From the NCBI GenBank assembly GCA_037444075.1, contig JBBIND010000055.1, positions 1 through 28,248 on the forward strand: a DNA stretch of 28,248 nucleotides, given 5' to 3'. Positions within the stretch are counted from its first letter, which is position 1, and each line of letters begins with the position of its first letter. The translations under genes were made by a program, and so were the position numbers. Under the pieces are notes generated by a model. It searched no databases. It was not told the DNA's origin and saw nothing but the letters and a program-made list of their open reading frames with translations. Positions 9,897-16,366 of this stretch are shown one piece after another. The stretch is from JBBIND01 sp037444075 (GTDB taxonomy: Bacteria > Acidobacteriota > Terriglobia > Bryobacterales > Bryobacteraceae).

Positions 9897-10781
9897 TCAG
9901 CCCTTCAGGTCCTTGAAGGCAGCTTCGATTTCCATGCGGGCTTCGGCTGAGGCGGGCATGAGCGGGAGCCGCGGCGGACCGCCGTAGTAGCCGGTCAATT
10001 CCATGGCATACTTCAACCCGGGAATCCCGTACTTGGTCGTGACCAGGTGGGCGGCATGGCCAATCGCGGCTTGCCACTCCCGGGCGGTTTCCGTATCACG
10101 GCTGCGATGCGCTTCCCAGATAGTCACTGTTGCGTGCGGGGCAGCGTTAGCGAAGGCTAGCACGGCTCCGGCGGCGCCGACCGCGAGCGAGGGCCACAAC
10201 GTGGGCGCTGATCCCACGAGTACCTGAAAACCCATCTTCACCTCGCGAATCATCCGCATCACTTTCTCGAGGTTACCGGAGCTTTCTTTGATCGCGATCA
10301 GGTTGGGGTGTTGGCTCAACTCGGCCACCACTTCTGACTGAATGTCAACGCCGGTGGCTTGCGGCCAGTTATAGATCATGATCGGGATCTTGGACTGATC
10401 CGCCACTGCCTGGAAGTAGAGCTTCTGTGTCTCGGCTTTGGAGCAAAGGTTTTTGTAATAGTGCGGCGTCCGCACCATGGCGGCTTTGTATCCCAGGGCA
10501 GCGGCGCGGTTGGTCAGATCAACCGTTTCGCGGACGCTTTCCATGCCCGTGCCGGCGATGAGCAGCATGCCGGAGGCGGCATATTCCCCTGTCCACTCGC
10601 AGAGCTTCATCTTCTCCTCCGGCGTGAGCAAAACGCTCTCGCCCGTGGAGCCGCAGACGACATAGCCGGACAATCCCGTGAGGTTCCATTTCTCCAGGTT
10701 GTGCCTCAGCTTGGCCTTGTAGATCTCACCGTCCCGGTCAAACGGCGTGGCTATGGGCGGGAAAATGCCTTCCAGTTTCAT
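9897..10781 (-). CDS. DHDPS/NAL-superfamily aldolase, HOGA-like
   Basis: Encodes 294 aa from ATG at 10781 (a GTG two codons upstream at 10787 is an alternative). It is a class I, Schiff-base TIM-barrel lyase. Numbering from the GTG, the lysine is K167 (LIAIKESSGN), the catalytic tyrosine Y139 (MIYNWPQATG) and the substrate loop CGSTGE. True dihydrodipicolinate synthases have an arginine after the tyrosine (YNxPxRT) to bind the carboxylate; here the sequence is YNWPQATGVD. The run TGVD...LSQHPNLIAIK...FQVLVGSA recalls 4-hydroxy-2-oxoglutarate aldolase. I therefore call it HOGA-like rather than DapA. It sits directly after atpE on the same strand, behind a GC hairpin. Confidence 0.82.
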   Translation of the reverse strand: MKLEGIFPPIATPFDRDGEIYKAKLRHNLEKWNLTGLSGYVVCGSTGESVLLTPEEKMKLCEWTGEYAASGMLLIAGTGMESVRETVDLTNRAAALGYKAAMVRTPHYYKNLCSKAETQKLYFQAVADQSKIPIMIYNWPQATGVDIQSEVVAELSQHPNLIAIKESSGNLEKVMRMIREVKMGFQVLVGSAPTLWPSLAVGAAGAVLAFANAAPHATVTIWEAHRSRDTETAREWQAAIGHAAHLVTTKYGIPGLKYAMELTGYYGGPPRLPLMPASAEARMEIEAAFKDLKG

Positions 10782-10797
10782 GTGCACCGTGGGGACA

Positions 10798-10824
10798 GGC
10801 GGGCGAGGGGAACCCCCGCCCGCC
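10798..10824 (-). terminator. GC-rich hairpin after atpE (terminator or attenuator candidate)
   Basis: The arms GGCGGGC and GCCCGCC pair perfectly, and an inner GGGG/CCCC pairing extends the stem with a 2-nt bulge. On the minus strand it begins 8 nt after the atpE stop. No U-tract follows, so it is not a classical intrinsic terminator. It could be a Rho-related 3' end, a partial terminator or a stabilising structure that lets atpE be expressed above the following aldolase gene. Confidence 0.35.
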
Positions 10825-10832
10825 GGACGGAC

Positions 10833-11129
10833 CTAAACTACCTTGATGAAGACGATGACCAGCGTGTAAAGAGCCAGCGACTCAATCAACGCAAGGCCCA
10901 GAATCAGGGCAAAACGGATGGCCGGCGCGGCGCTCGGATTGCGCGCCATGCCTTCGGCGGAAGCCGCCACGGCCTTGGCCTGAGCAATGCCGCAGGCGCC
11001 CGAAGCGATGGCCATGGAGAAGCCGGAGGTGATGGCTACCCAATTGGTGGCCGAAGATCCCTCCGCCGCCATGACCGGGCTGGCACACGCCATCAGCACC
11101 AGCGCCAACAGGAACAGCTTGGTTTTCAT
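10833..11129 (-). CDS. atpE: F1Fo ATP synthase c subunit with N-terminal signal-like sequence
   Basis: Encodes 98 aa, the c-ring proteolipid. Residues 1-21 look like a cleavable signal peptide (ending ...ASPVMAA), followed by two membrane helices joined by the polar loop with R63 (MARNPSA). The ion-binding carboxylate is E83 in LALIESLALYTL. Relative to the Na+-binding c subunit of Ilyobacter, a gap-free alignment puts Q50 at Q32, E83 at E65, S84 at S66 and Y88 at Y70, while V63 and T67 are both Leu here. TM1 has alanines in several places where the family has glycines. It follows atpB by 111 nt with a GAAGGAGA ribosome site about 11 nt from the ATG. Confidence 0.96.
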   Translation of the reverse strand: MKTKLFLLALVLMACASPVMAAEGSSATNWVAITSGFSMAIASGACGIAQAKAVAASAEGMARNPSAAPAIRFALILGLALIESLALYTLVIVFIKVV

Positions 11130-11240
11130 AGGTTGCAGTTTCTCCTTCGTTCAGTTATCAAATCGCCCCAGGAGGTGGTTCCCGTCATCCTCTTGCAGCC
11201 GGGCTCACACTGAAGGCGGCATAAAGCCTCGATGAATGCG

Positions 11241-11978
11241 TTAGTGCTCGTGTTCCACCGCGCCTTGCACGTAGACCATGGTCAGCAGGACGAAGATGTA
11301 TGACTGCAGGAAGGCCACGAAGATGTGCAGCCCCATGAAGACTACAGGAAAAGCGATGTAGGTTAGCCCCAGGAAGACCAGAAACACTTGTTCGCCGGCG
11401 TACATGTTGGCGAACAGACGGATCGTCAGCGAAAGCGGTCTCGCCAGGTGGCTCACGATCTCAATAGGAATCATGATGGGAGCCAGGAACGGCGCCGGCC
11501 CCGCGAAGTGGGCCATGTATTTTCCGAGGCCCTGCCTCCGCACGCCCATCAAGTGGTAATAGAAGAACGCCACGAGTGCGCACCCCAGCGGCACGGGCGG
11601 GAACATGGTCGGAGATTCCAGACCCGGAAGAATGCCCAGCAGGTTGGCGCACAGAATAAAAAGGAAAAGAGTGCCGAACAGGTGTGCGTACTTTGGGCCT
11701 TCGTGACCGACGATCTCTTCGGACTGTCCTCTTAGGAATTTATAAATGACTTCAAAAATGTGCTGCAGTTTGCCGGGCCGGTCCATGGAAAGACGCGGCC
11801 GGAGTATGGCGAACACCGCCACGATGACGAGGGCGACCACGATTTGCAGGGTGACGTAGTTGGCCCAGGGTTTGGCAGGGTCCGCGGCCGTCTGCCCCAC
11901 CACGGCGAGCGCAGCGTTGCCGACACCGGCGAGGTATTGGTTAAAAAGCGCCGTTAGCCACAACTCATGTTCTTGCAT
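11241..11978 (-). CDS. atpB: F1Fo ATP synthase a subunit
   Basis: Encodes 245 aa with five to six membrane helices, forming the ion half-channels beside the c-ring. The essential arginine is R187 in LTIRLFANMYAGE, the family's most conserved segment. A second conserved stretch, FGTLFLFILCANLLGILPGL, lies at about 101-120. The start overlaps the AtpI gene by 14 nt, which ties both to one message. The c-subunit gene is 111 nt downstream. Confidence 0.96.
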   Translation of the reverse strand: MQEHELWLTALFNQYLAGVGNAALAVVGQTAADPAKPWANYVTLQIVVALVIVAVFAILRPRLSMDRPGKLQHIFEVIYKFLRGQSEEIVGHEGPKYAHLFGTLFLFILCANLLGILPGLESPTMFPPVPLGCALVAFFYYHLMGVRRQGLGKYMAHFAGPAPFLAPIMIPIEIVSHLARPLSLTIRLFANMYAGEQVFLVFLGLTYIAFPVVFMGLHIFVAFLQSYIFVLLTMVYVQGAVEHEH

Positions 11979-12354
11979 AGATCAACTCGTAAAGAATTTC
12001 CACCAGGACTGCGGCGGCGGCCACGAGCAACCCCGCCAGTGCGGCCAAGAGGTTGACCTTGAAAAACCTCACTATAACATAGGCGCCCAGGCCGAAAAGC
12101 AGGTAGCGGAATACCAGCCAGAAAGCCAGCCGCTTGCGTCTGGGTGGCTCTCCCGGCCCCACTGCGTAGGCCAGCCGATGCAGCCAGCGGAAGTTGAGAA
12201 TGGCGGCCAGAGCGCCGAACAGGAAACCTCCAGCCCACAGCCAGTCCATCCGCCAGGCTGACACCAGGACCCCCGCCGCGGATAGCCAGACCATGTTCCA
12301 GTAAATGCGGCGCACCGCCCGGCGGTAGAACAGCGTCTCGGCAGTTTCACTCAC
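11965..12354 (-). CDS. atpI: ATP synthase protein I-like membrane protein (AtpI)
   Basis: Encodes 129 aa from GTG, preceded by AAGGA about 5 nt upstream. Four hydrophobic segments are visible (about 18-33, 38-55, 76-95 and 99-122) with a charged loop GPGEPPRRKR in the middle. This matches the small four-helix AtpI family that helps c-ring assembly or stability and is usually the first or second gene of atp operons. It overlaps the upstream atpZ-like gene by 8 nt and the downstream atpB by 14 nt. The sequence is poorly conserved, so the call rests on topology and position. Confidence 0.8.
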   Translation of the reverse strand: MSETAETLFYRRAVRRIYWNMVWLSAAGVLVSAWRMDWLWAGGFLFGALAAILNFRWLHRLAYAVGPGEPPRRKRLAFWLVFRYLLFGLGAYVIVRFFKVNLLAALAGLLVAAAAVLVEILYELIYART

Positions 12355-12562
12355 CGGCGTCCTTCTGTACCTCCCGAATCAACTGCACGAAGCCGGCGGC
12401 GATTCCTATCAGGAGGAAGACGATGTAGAGAAACGACGTCCCGAAAGCCCGGTCCAGAAGCCAGCCTATGGCGTAGCCGACCAATACGCTGGTGGGCAGC
12501 AGAAAAGCCAGCGAGGAGTATCGCCCTACCATCACCCATACGTTCGCCGGCTTCTTTTTCAT
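12347..12562 (-). CDS. atpZ: AtpZ-like small membrane protein of the ATP synthase operon
   Basis: Encodes 71 aa from ATG at 12562. That start is favoured over the GTG at 12598 because GGAGG lies 6 nt upstream (12569-12573) and because the probable transcription start at about 12595 would leave too little leader for the GTG. Two membrane helices (SSLAFLLPTSVLVGYAIGWL and YIVFLLIGIAAGFVQLIREV) surround a short loop with GWLLDRAFGT, typical of the AtpZ/AtpQ family. These partners of AtpI have been linked to c-ring assembly and divalent-cation transport. It is the first gene of the Z-I-a-c unit. Confidence 0.82.
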   Translation of the reverse strand: MKKKPANVWVMVGRYSSLAFLLPTSVLVGYAIGWLLDRAFGTSFLYIVFLLIGIAAGFVQLIREVQKDAGE

Positions 12563-12601
12563 CGGATACCTCCGGGCTTCGCACCGCCCGTACCGCACAC
12601 C

Positions 12602-12607
12602 ATTATA
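12602..12607 (-). promoter_or_regulatory. -10 element of the atpZ-I-B-E promoter
   Basis: A perfect TATAAT is read on the minus strand 40 nt upstream of the atpZ ATG. The -35 region at 17-18 nt spacing is weak (TGATCT or GATCTC). The predicted start at about 12595 gives a leader of roughly 33 nt that includes the GGAGG ribosome site. The -10 lies only 14 nt from the first base of the acetamidase remnant, so any upstream control sequence falls inside that remnant. Confidence 0.5.
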
Positions 12608-12620
12608 GGACCCCGCGTTT

Positions 12621-13037
12621 GTGAGAGATCATCTCGGAAGGAAGGTGCCCGTGTTTCACCCGGGCGCGTTGCTGTTCATCGGAGACGGGCACGCGCTGCA
12701 AGCCGACGGAGAACCGCTCGGAACGGGGGTGGAAACCTGGATGGACGTGCAGATGACGGTGAGCCTGCTCAAGGGCCGGGCGCCGGCGGGGCCGCGCGTC
12801 GAAACGGCCGAGTATCTGATCAGCGTGGGCAGTCAACCCGAGTTCGTCAGCTCGCTGGACCGCAGTTTGCGTCTGGCCACCACCGACATGCTTCGCTGGC
12901 TGCAGCGCGACTACGGGCTGGAGCCTTGGGCCGCTCACTTGCTGGTAGGCGTACAGGGGCGCTATGAAGTAGTGACCGTGGCCGGGTCCCATGGCTTTGG
13001 CACTGCCTCGCAAAGTGCTCCCGGCCTGATAGTATGA
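12621..13037 (+). pseudogene. C-terminal remnant of an acetamidase/formamidase
   Basis: Encodes at most 138 aa from GTG. The sequence PGALLFIGDGHALQADGE followed by GTGVETWMDVQ is the hallmark of the C-terminal half of the FmdA/AmdA amidase family. Members are normally about 300 aa or more, so roughly the N-terminal half is missing. The upstream space is occupied by the atpZ promoter and gene on the other strand, so the rest cannot simply lie in another frame. Only a weak AGGA precedes the GTG. The reading frame is undamaged, so the truncation may be recent or the stump may still be expressed. A functional short variant is possible but less likely. Confidence 0.65.
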
Positions 13038-13049
13038 TACGGAATTGCT

Positions 13050-13580
13050 ATGACAACCATGAGTGACGACAAGAGCCTACCGCGAAGACGTTTCCTGGCC
13101 GCCGCAGGCGTGGCCGCGGCCACCGGAGCGTCGGTCTCCTGCTCCCGCGCCGGCAAGGCTTACCGCTTCCTGACCGATGCCGAGGCAGCCACCTTGGAAG
13201 CCATCTGTGCCGAGATCATCCCCGCGGACGAAGATCCGGGGGCCGTCGAGGCCGGCGTGGTGAATTTCATTGATCGCCAGCTTGTCGGCCACTACCAGCG
13301 CCTCCAGCAGGACTACGCGGAAGGTCTTGCGCGTCTCGAGCAGTCGGCTAACAGCAAGTATGGGAGCAATCTGGCCCAGCTACCCTCCGAGCGGCGCATC
13401 GAATTTCTCAAAGGACTGGAAAAGGAGCGCGATCCGTTCTTCGCCATGCTCGTCGACCACACCATGCAGGGCTTCTACGGCAGCCCCCGCCATGGCGGCA
13501 ACCGCAACGCGGTCAGTTGGAAGATGCTGGGAGTGCCCACACCGCCCGTGCGCGGCCGGCGGCCCGTGCAGAACTCTTGA
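13050..13580 (+). CDS. Gluconate 2-dehydrogenase subunit 3-like protein, Tat-exported
   Basis: Encodes 176 aa. A twin-arginine signal (PRRRFLAAAGVAAATGASVS, about residues 11-30) is followed by the conserved opening of the family (FLTDAEAATLEAICAEIIPA, then DEDPGAVEAGVVNFID). This small subunit escorts the FAD-containing large subunit across the membrane and stays bound to it in gluconate- and sugar-dehydrogenase complexes. The large subunit lies 16 nt downstream. A second ATG three codons in is an alternative start; neither has a strong ribosome site. The substrate cannot be deduced from this subunit. Confidence 0.88.
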   Translation: MTTMSDDKSLPRRRFLAAAGVAAATGASVSCSRAGKAYRFLTDAEAATLEAICAEIIPADEDPGAVEAGVVNFIDRQLVGHYQRLQQDYAEGLARLEQSANSKYGSNLAQLPSERRIEFLKGLEKERDPFFAMLVDHTMQGFYGSPRHGGNRNAVSWKMLGVPTPPVRGRRPVQNS

Positions 13581-13596
13581 TCCAGGAGAGACGAGT

Positions 13597-15231
13597 ATGG
13601 CATTGAAACACGTCAAAGCGGTTGTGGTTGGCAGCGGCGCCGGCGGAGGCATTGTCGCCAAGGAACTCGCCGAAGCCGGTTTGAGCGTCGTCCTCCTGGA
13701 GCGAGGTCATTGGGTGACGCCGGCGGAATGCGGCAAAGACGACCTGCGGAACCAGCGCACCTCGGTTTTGGGCGCATCCTTCGGCCCCGACGACCGCTCG
13801 CCGCGAGTCGTCGTGGATGCGGACGGTACGGAGCGCGTAATACGCCCCAGTCAGGGCGGCTACCACAACAACGCCGGCTGCGTGGGCGGCGGTACCGCCA
13901 GCTACGGCGCCATGGCGTGGCGCTTCATGGAGCAGGACTTCCGCCTGCGATCCATCTATGGCGCCGTGAAGGACAGCACGCTCGAAGACTGGCCCATCAC
14001 TTACGACGATCTCGAGCCGCATTACGAAAAGGCGGAGTGGGAGTTGGGCGTGTCCGGCGATGACACGAACAACCCTTTCAAGGCCCCACGGAAGAAGCCT
14101 CTGCCGATGCCGCCTCTTCCGCCGAACCGGGATTACGAGATCATGTTGCCCGCGGCCAAGAGGCTCGGCCTGCATCCTTTCGACATCCCGATGCTGCGCA
14201 ACAGCGTGCCGTACGCAGGACGCCCCCAGTGCATGCGCTGCCGGTGGTGCGTAGGTTTCGCCTGCGAAGTTAACGCCAGGAACGGCACGCAGAATACTGT
14301 CATTCCCACGGCGCTGGCCACTGGCAATTGTGAGTTGCGCACCAATTGCATGGCGAAGGAGATCCTGCTCACACCGCAGGGCCGTGCTCGCGGCGTGGCC
14401 TACTTCGATGAGAAGGACCGGTTGCAGGAACAGACGGCGGATATCGTCATCGTCTGCTGCGCAGCCATCGAATCCGCCCGGCTGTTGCTCAACTCCAGGA
14501 GCAAGCTGTTCCCGGATGGCTTAGGAAACCGGTATGACTGGGTAGGCAGGAACCTGCAAGGTCACGCCTATCCTGGCGCTCAGGGCGTGGTGCCCTTCGA
14601 CGCCTACGACGACGTGGGTCCGGGCGCGGGGATCGCCGTCTGTGATTACAACCACGGCAACCCCGGTCTGGTGGGCGGGGCGATGCTGGCCAACGAGTTC
14701 ATCAGGCTGCCTTATCAATTCGTCCAGCAGGTTCCTCGCACCATGCCGCGCTGGGGCCTGGAGCACAAGGCTTACGTGCGCAAGAATTTCCGGCGAACGC
14801 TCAGCATCAAGGGGCCGGTGCAGGAAATCCCGGTCTTTGAAAGCCGCGTGCAGGTTGACCCGAAAGTGAAAGACTACTGGGGCATTCCCGTGGCCAGACT
14901 GTCGGGCTTCAAACACCCCCACACGATGGAAGTGAGCAAGTTCATGGCAGCGCGCGCGGAAGAGTGGGTGAAAGAAGCGGGGGCAACGGACATCACGCTC
15001 AGCATTCCTGGAGCCGGACTCAGCGGGGGGCAGCACCAGGCAGGCACCTGCCGTATGGGCAATGACCCGAAGACCTCCGTGGTGGACAAGTACTGCCGCG
15101 TGCATGACGTAGACAACGTATACATAGCCGACGGCAGCCTTCACGTTACTAACGGGGGCTTCAATCCGGTGTTGACCATCATGGCGTTGGCTTACTACGC
15201 CTCGGCGAATATCATCCGCAACTGGAGATAA
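13597..15231 (+). CDS. GMC-family FAD-dependent sugar/alcohol dehydrogenase, large subunit
   Basis: Encodes 544 aa. ATG at 13597 is chosen because AGGAGAG lies 6 nt upstream and it begins right at the Rossmann strand; the open frame extends further upstream but only overlaps the previous gene. The FAD motif is VVGSGAGGG (residues 11-18) with E35 for the ribose. The C-terminal GMC block is intact (HQAGTCRMG, DVDNVYIADGSLHVTNGGFN). A cysteine cluster C212-x2-C215-x2-C218-x4-C223 sits where related dehydrogenases of three-subunit complexes carry an iron-sulfur site. It has no signal of its own, so export would rely on the preceding Tat subunit. Likely oxidises a sugar, sugar acid or polyol in the periplasm. 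Confidence 0.9.
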   Translation: MALKHVKAVVVGSGAGGGIVAKELAEAGLSVVLLERGHWVTPAECGKDDLRNQRTSVLGASFGPDDRSPRVVVDADGTERVIRPSQGGYHNNAGCVGGGTASYGAMAWRFMEQDFRLRSIYGAVKDSTLEDWPITYDDLEPHYEKAEWELGVSGDDTNNPFKAPRKKPLPMPPLPPNRDYEIMLPAAKRLGLHPFDIPMLRNSVPYAGRPQCMRCRWCVGFACEVNARNGTQNTVIPTALATGNCELRTNCMAKEILLTPQGRARGVAYFDEKDRLQEQTADIVIVCCAAIESARLLLNSRSKLFPDGLGNRYDWVGRNLQGHAYPGAQGVVPFDAYDDVGPGAGIAVCDYNHGNPGLVGGAMLANEFIRLPYQFVQQVPRTMPRWGLEHKAYVRKNFRRTLSIKGPVQEIPVFESRVQVDPKVKDYWGIPVARLSGFKHPHTMEVSKFMAARAEEWVKEAGATDITLSIPGAGLSGGQHQAGTCRMGNDPKTSVVDKYCRVHDVDNVYIADGSLHVTNGGFNPVLTIMALAYYASANIIRNWR

Positions 15232-15236
15232 GGCCC

Positions 15237-16325
15237 ATGAAGAAGATGCTGCAATCCAAGCCCACACTGCTCGTGATCATGGTGATCGTGCTGGCCCTGC
15301 TTGCGCTGCCGGGGGCGAGCTTGCTGTATGAAGCCACGGGCGGATCCTCCTGTGCGCGTTGCCACGAGGTCAGGCCGGCCTACGAGAAATGGGCCAGTTC
15401 AACCCATCGGAACGTCAGTTGCTCATCCTGCCACGGCGGGCCGTTGACGCTGGACGTGGGCTTCCACGCAGGGAACCTGAAGCGTCTGTTCACTCACCTG
15501 GGCGGAGACGTGCCCGGTCAATTGAAGGTCAGAAGTTGGAAGGATGCGGAAGCCATCAGCCAACGCTGCCACTCCTGCCACCGGCAGGAGTACGCCGCCT
15601 GGCAGGCCGGACCGCACGCAGTGACTTACGCGAACATCTTTCTGGACCAGAAGCACAACCGGCAGCGTCTTCTGGTGGACGACTGTCTCCGCTGCCACGG
15701 CATGCATTTTGAGAGCGATATCAGCGCTATGCTGGAACCGGTCAACACGCAGGGCCCTTGGAAACTGCGAATGCCGGAATTGGCGGATACGCCGGCTATC
15801 CCCTGCCTGGCGTGCCACCAAATCCACCGCGAAGGACAGCCCCTGGGCCGCAGAGTTGAACGGACGCCGCCGCCTGCTGTGAAACAGGAAATTGCGCGGC
15901 CCTCGCTGGCTTTCTATGACCGGCGTGGCAGAGAACACTACAGCATTGCCGATATGCCTCTGCCGGTGATGCGCGAGGGGAACTCGCCAGTCAAGATGAG
16001 CCCGGACCGCCGGCAGAGCTTGTGCTACCAATGCCATGCGCCGCTGGCCGGTTTTGAAGTGGGCAGCGCCGATGACCGCACGGGCAAGGGTGTTCACGAA
16101 GGCCTCAGCTGTCTGGCGTGCCATGAGAAACATGGCCAGCAAAGCCGGGCCTCGTGCTCTACCTGCCACCCGCGCTGGTCCAACTGTGGGCTCGATGTGG
16201 AGAAGATGGATACGACCTTCCTTTCCGCCGAAAGCCGTCACAACATCCATTTCGTGAAGTGCGCGGACTGCCACCCCAAGGGAGTGCCTCAGCGCAAGCG
16301 CGCCGCAACCGCCACTGGACTCTAG
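15237..16325 (+). CDS. Membrane-anchored nine-haem cytochrome c
   Basis: Encodes 362 aa. One hydrophobic helix at about residues 9-28 acts as an uncleaved anchor or signal. Nine CxxCH motifs follow in the periplasmic part: CARCH, CSSCH, CHSCH, CLRCH, CLACH, CYQCH, CLACH, CSTCH and CADCH. The first pair after the anchor recalls NapC/NirT-like quinol-linked cytochromes, but the number of haems is larger. It starts 5 nt after the GMC dehydrogenase stop, so it is the likely electron acceptor of that enzyme, replacing the two- or three-haem cytochrome subunit usual in such complexes. Its C-terminus is basic (PQRKRAA). Confidence 0.9.
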   Translation: MKKMLQSKPTLLVIMVIVLALLALPGASLLYEATGGSSCARCHEVRPAYEKWASSTHRNVSCSSCHGGPLTLDVGFHAGNLKRLFTHLGGDVPGQLKVRSWKDAEAISQRCHSCHRQEYAAWQAGPHAVTYANIFLDQKHNRQRLLVDDCLRCHGMHFESDISAMLEPVNTQGPWKLRMPELADTPAIPCLACHQIHREGQPLGRRVERTPPPAVKQEIARPSLAFYDRRGREHYSIADMPLPVMREGNSPVKMSPDRRQSLCYQCHAPLAGFEVGSADDRTGKGVHEGLSCLACHEKHGQQSRASCSTCHPRWSNCGLDVEKMDTTFLSAESRHNIHFVKCADCHPKGVPQRKRAATATGL

Positions 16326-16327
16326 GC

Positions 16328-16366
16328 CGGCAGCAACAGAACGTTCGCGGCGGCTACCTGTTGCCG
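16328..16366. terminator. Inverted repeat between convergent genes
   Basis: CGGCAGCAACAG at 16328-16339 pairs with CTGTTGCCG at 16358-16366, with a 3-nt bulge. It lies between the cytochrome stop and the lyase stop and overlaps the latter. It has no U-tract on either side. It may serve as a shared transcription end for both strands, but the evidence is only the repeat and its position. Confidence 0.25.

Noticed and set aside
12563..12598. GTG at 12598 as the AtpZ start
   Set aside because: It would start within a few nt of the predicted transcription start, and the extra residues are Arg/Cys-rich; ATG at 12562 has GGAGG at ideal spacing.
13270..13596. Upstream extension of the GMC dehydrogenase frame
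   Set aside because: It overlaps the subunit-3 gene in another frame; ATG at 13597 has AGGAGAG and begins at the FAD-binding strand.
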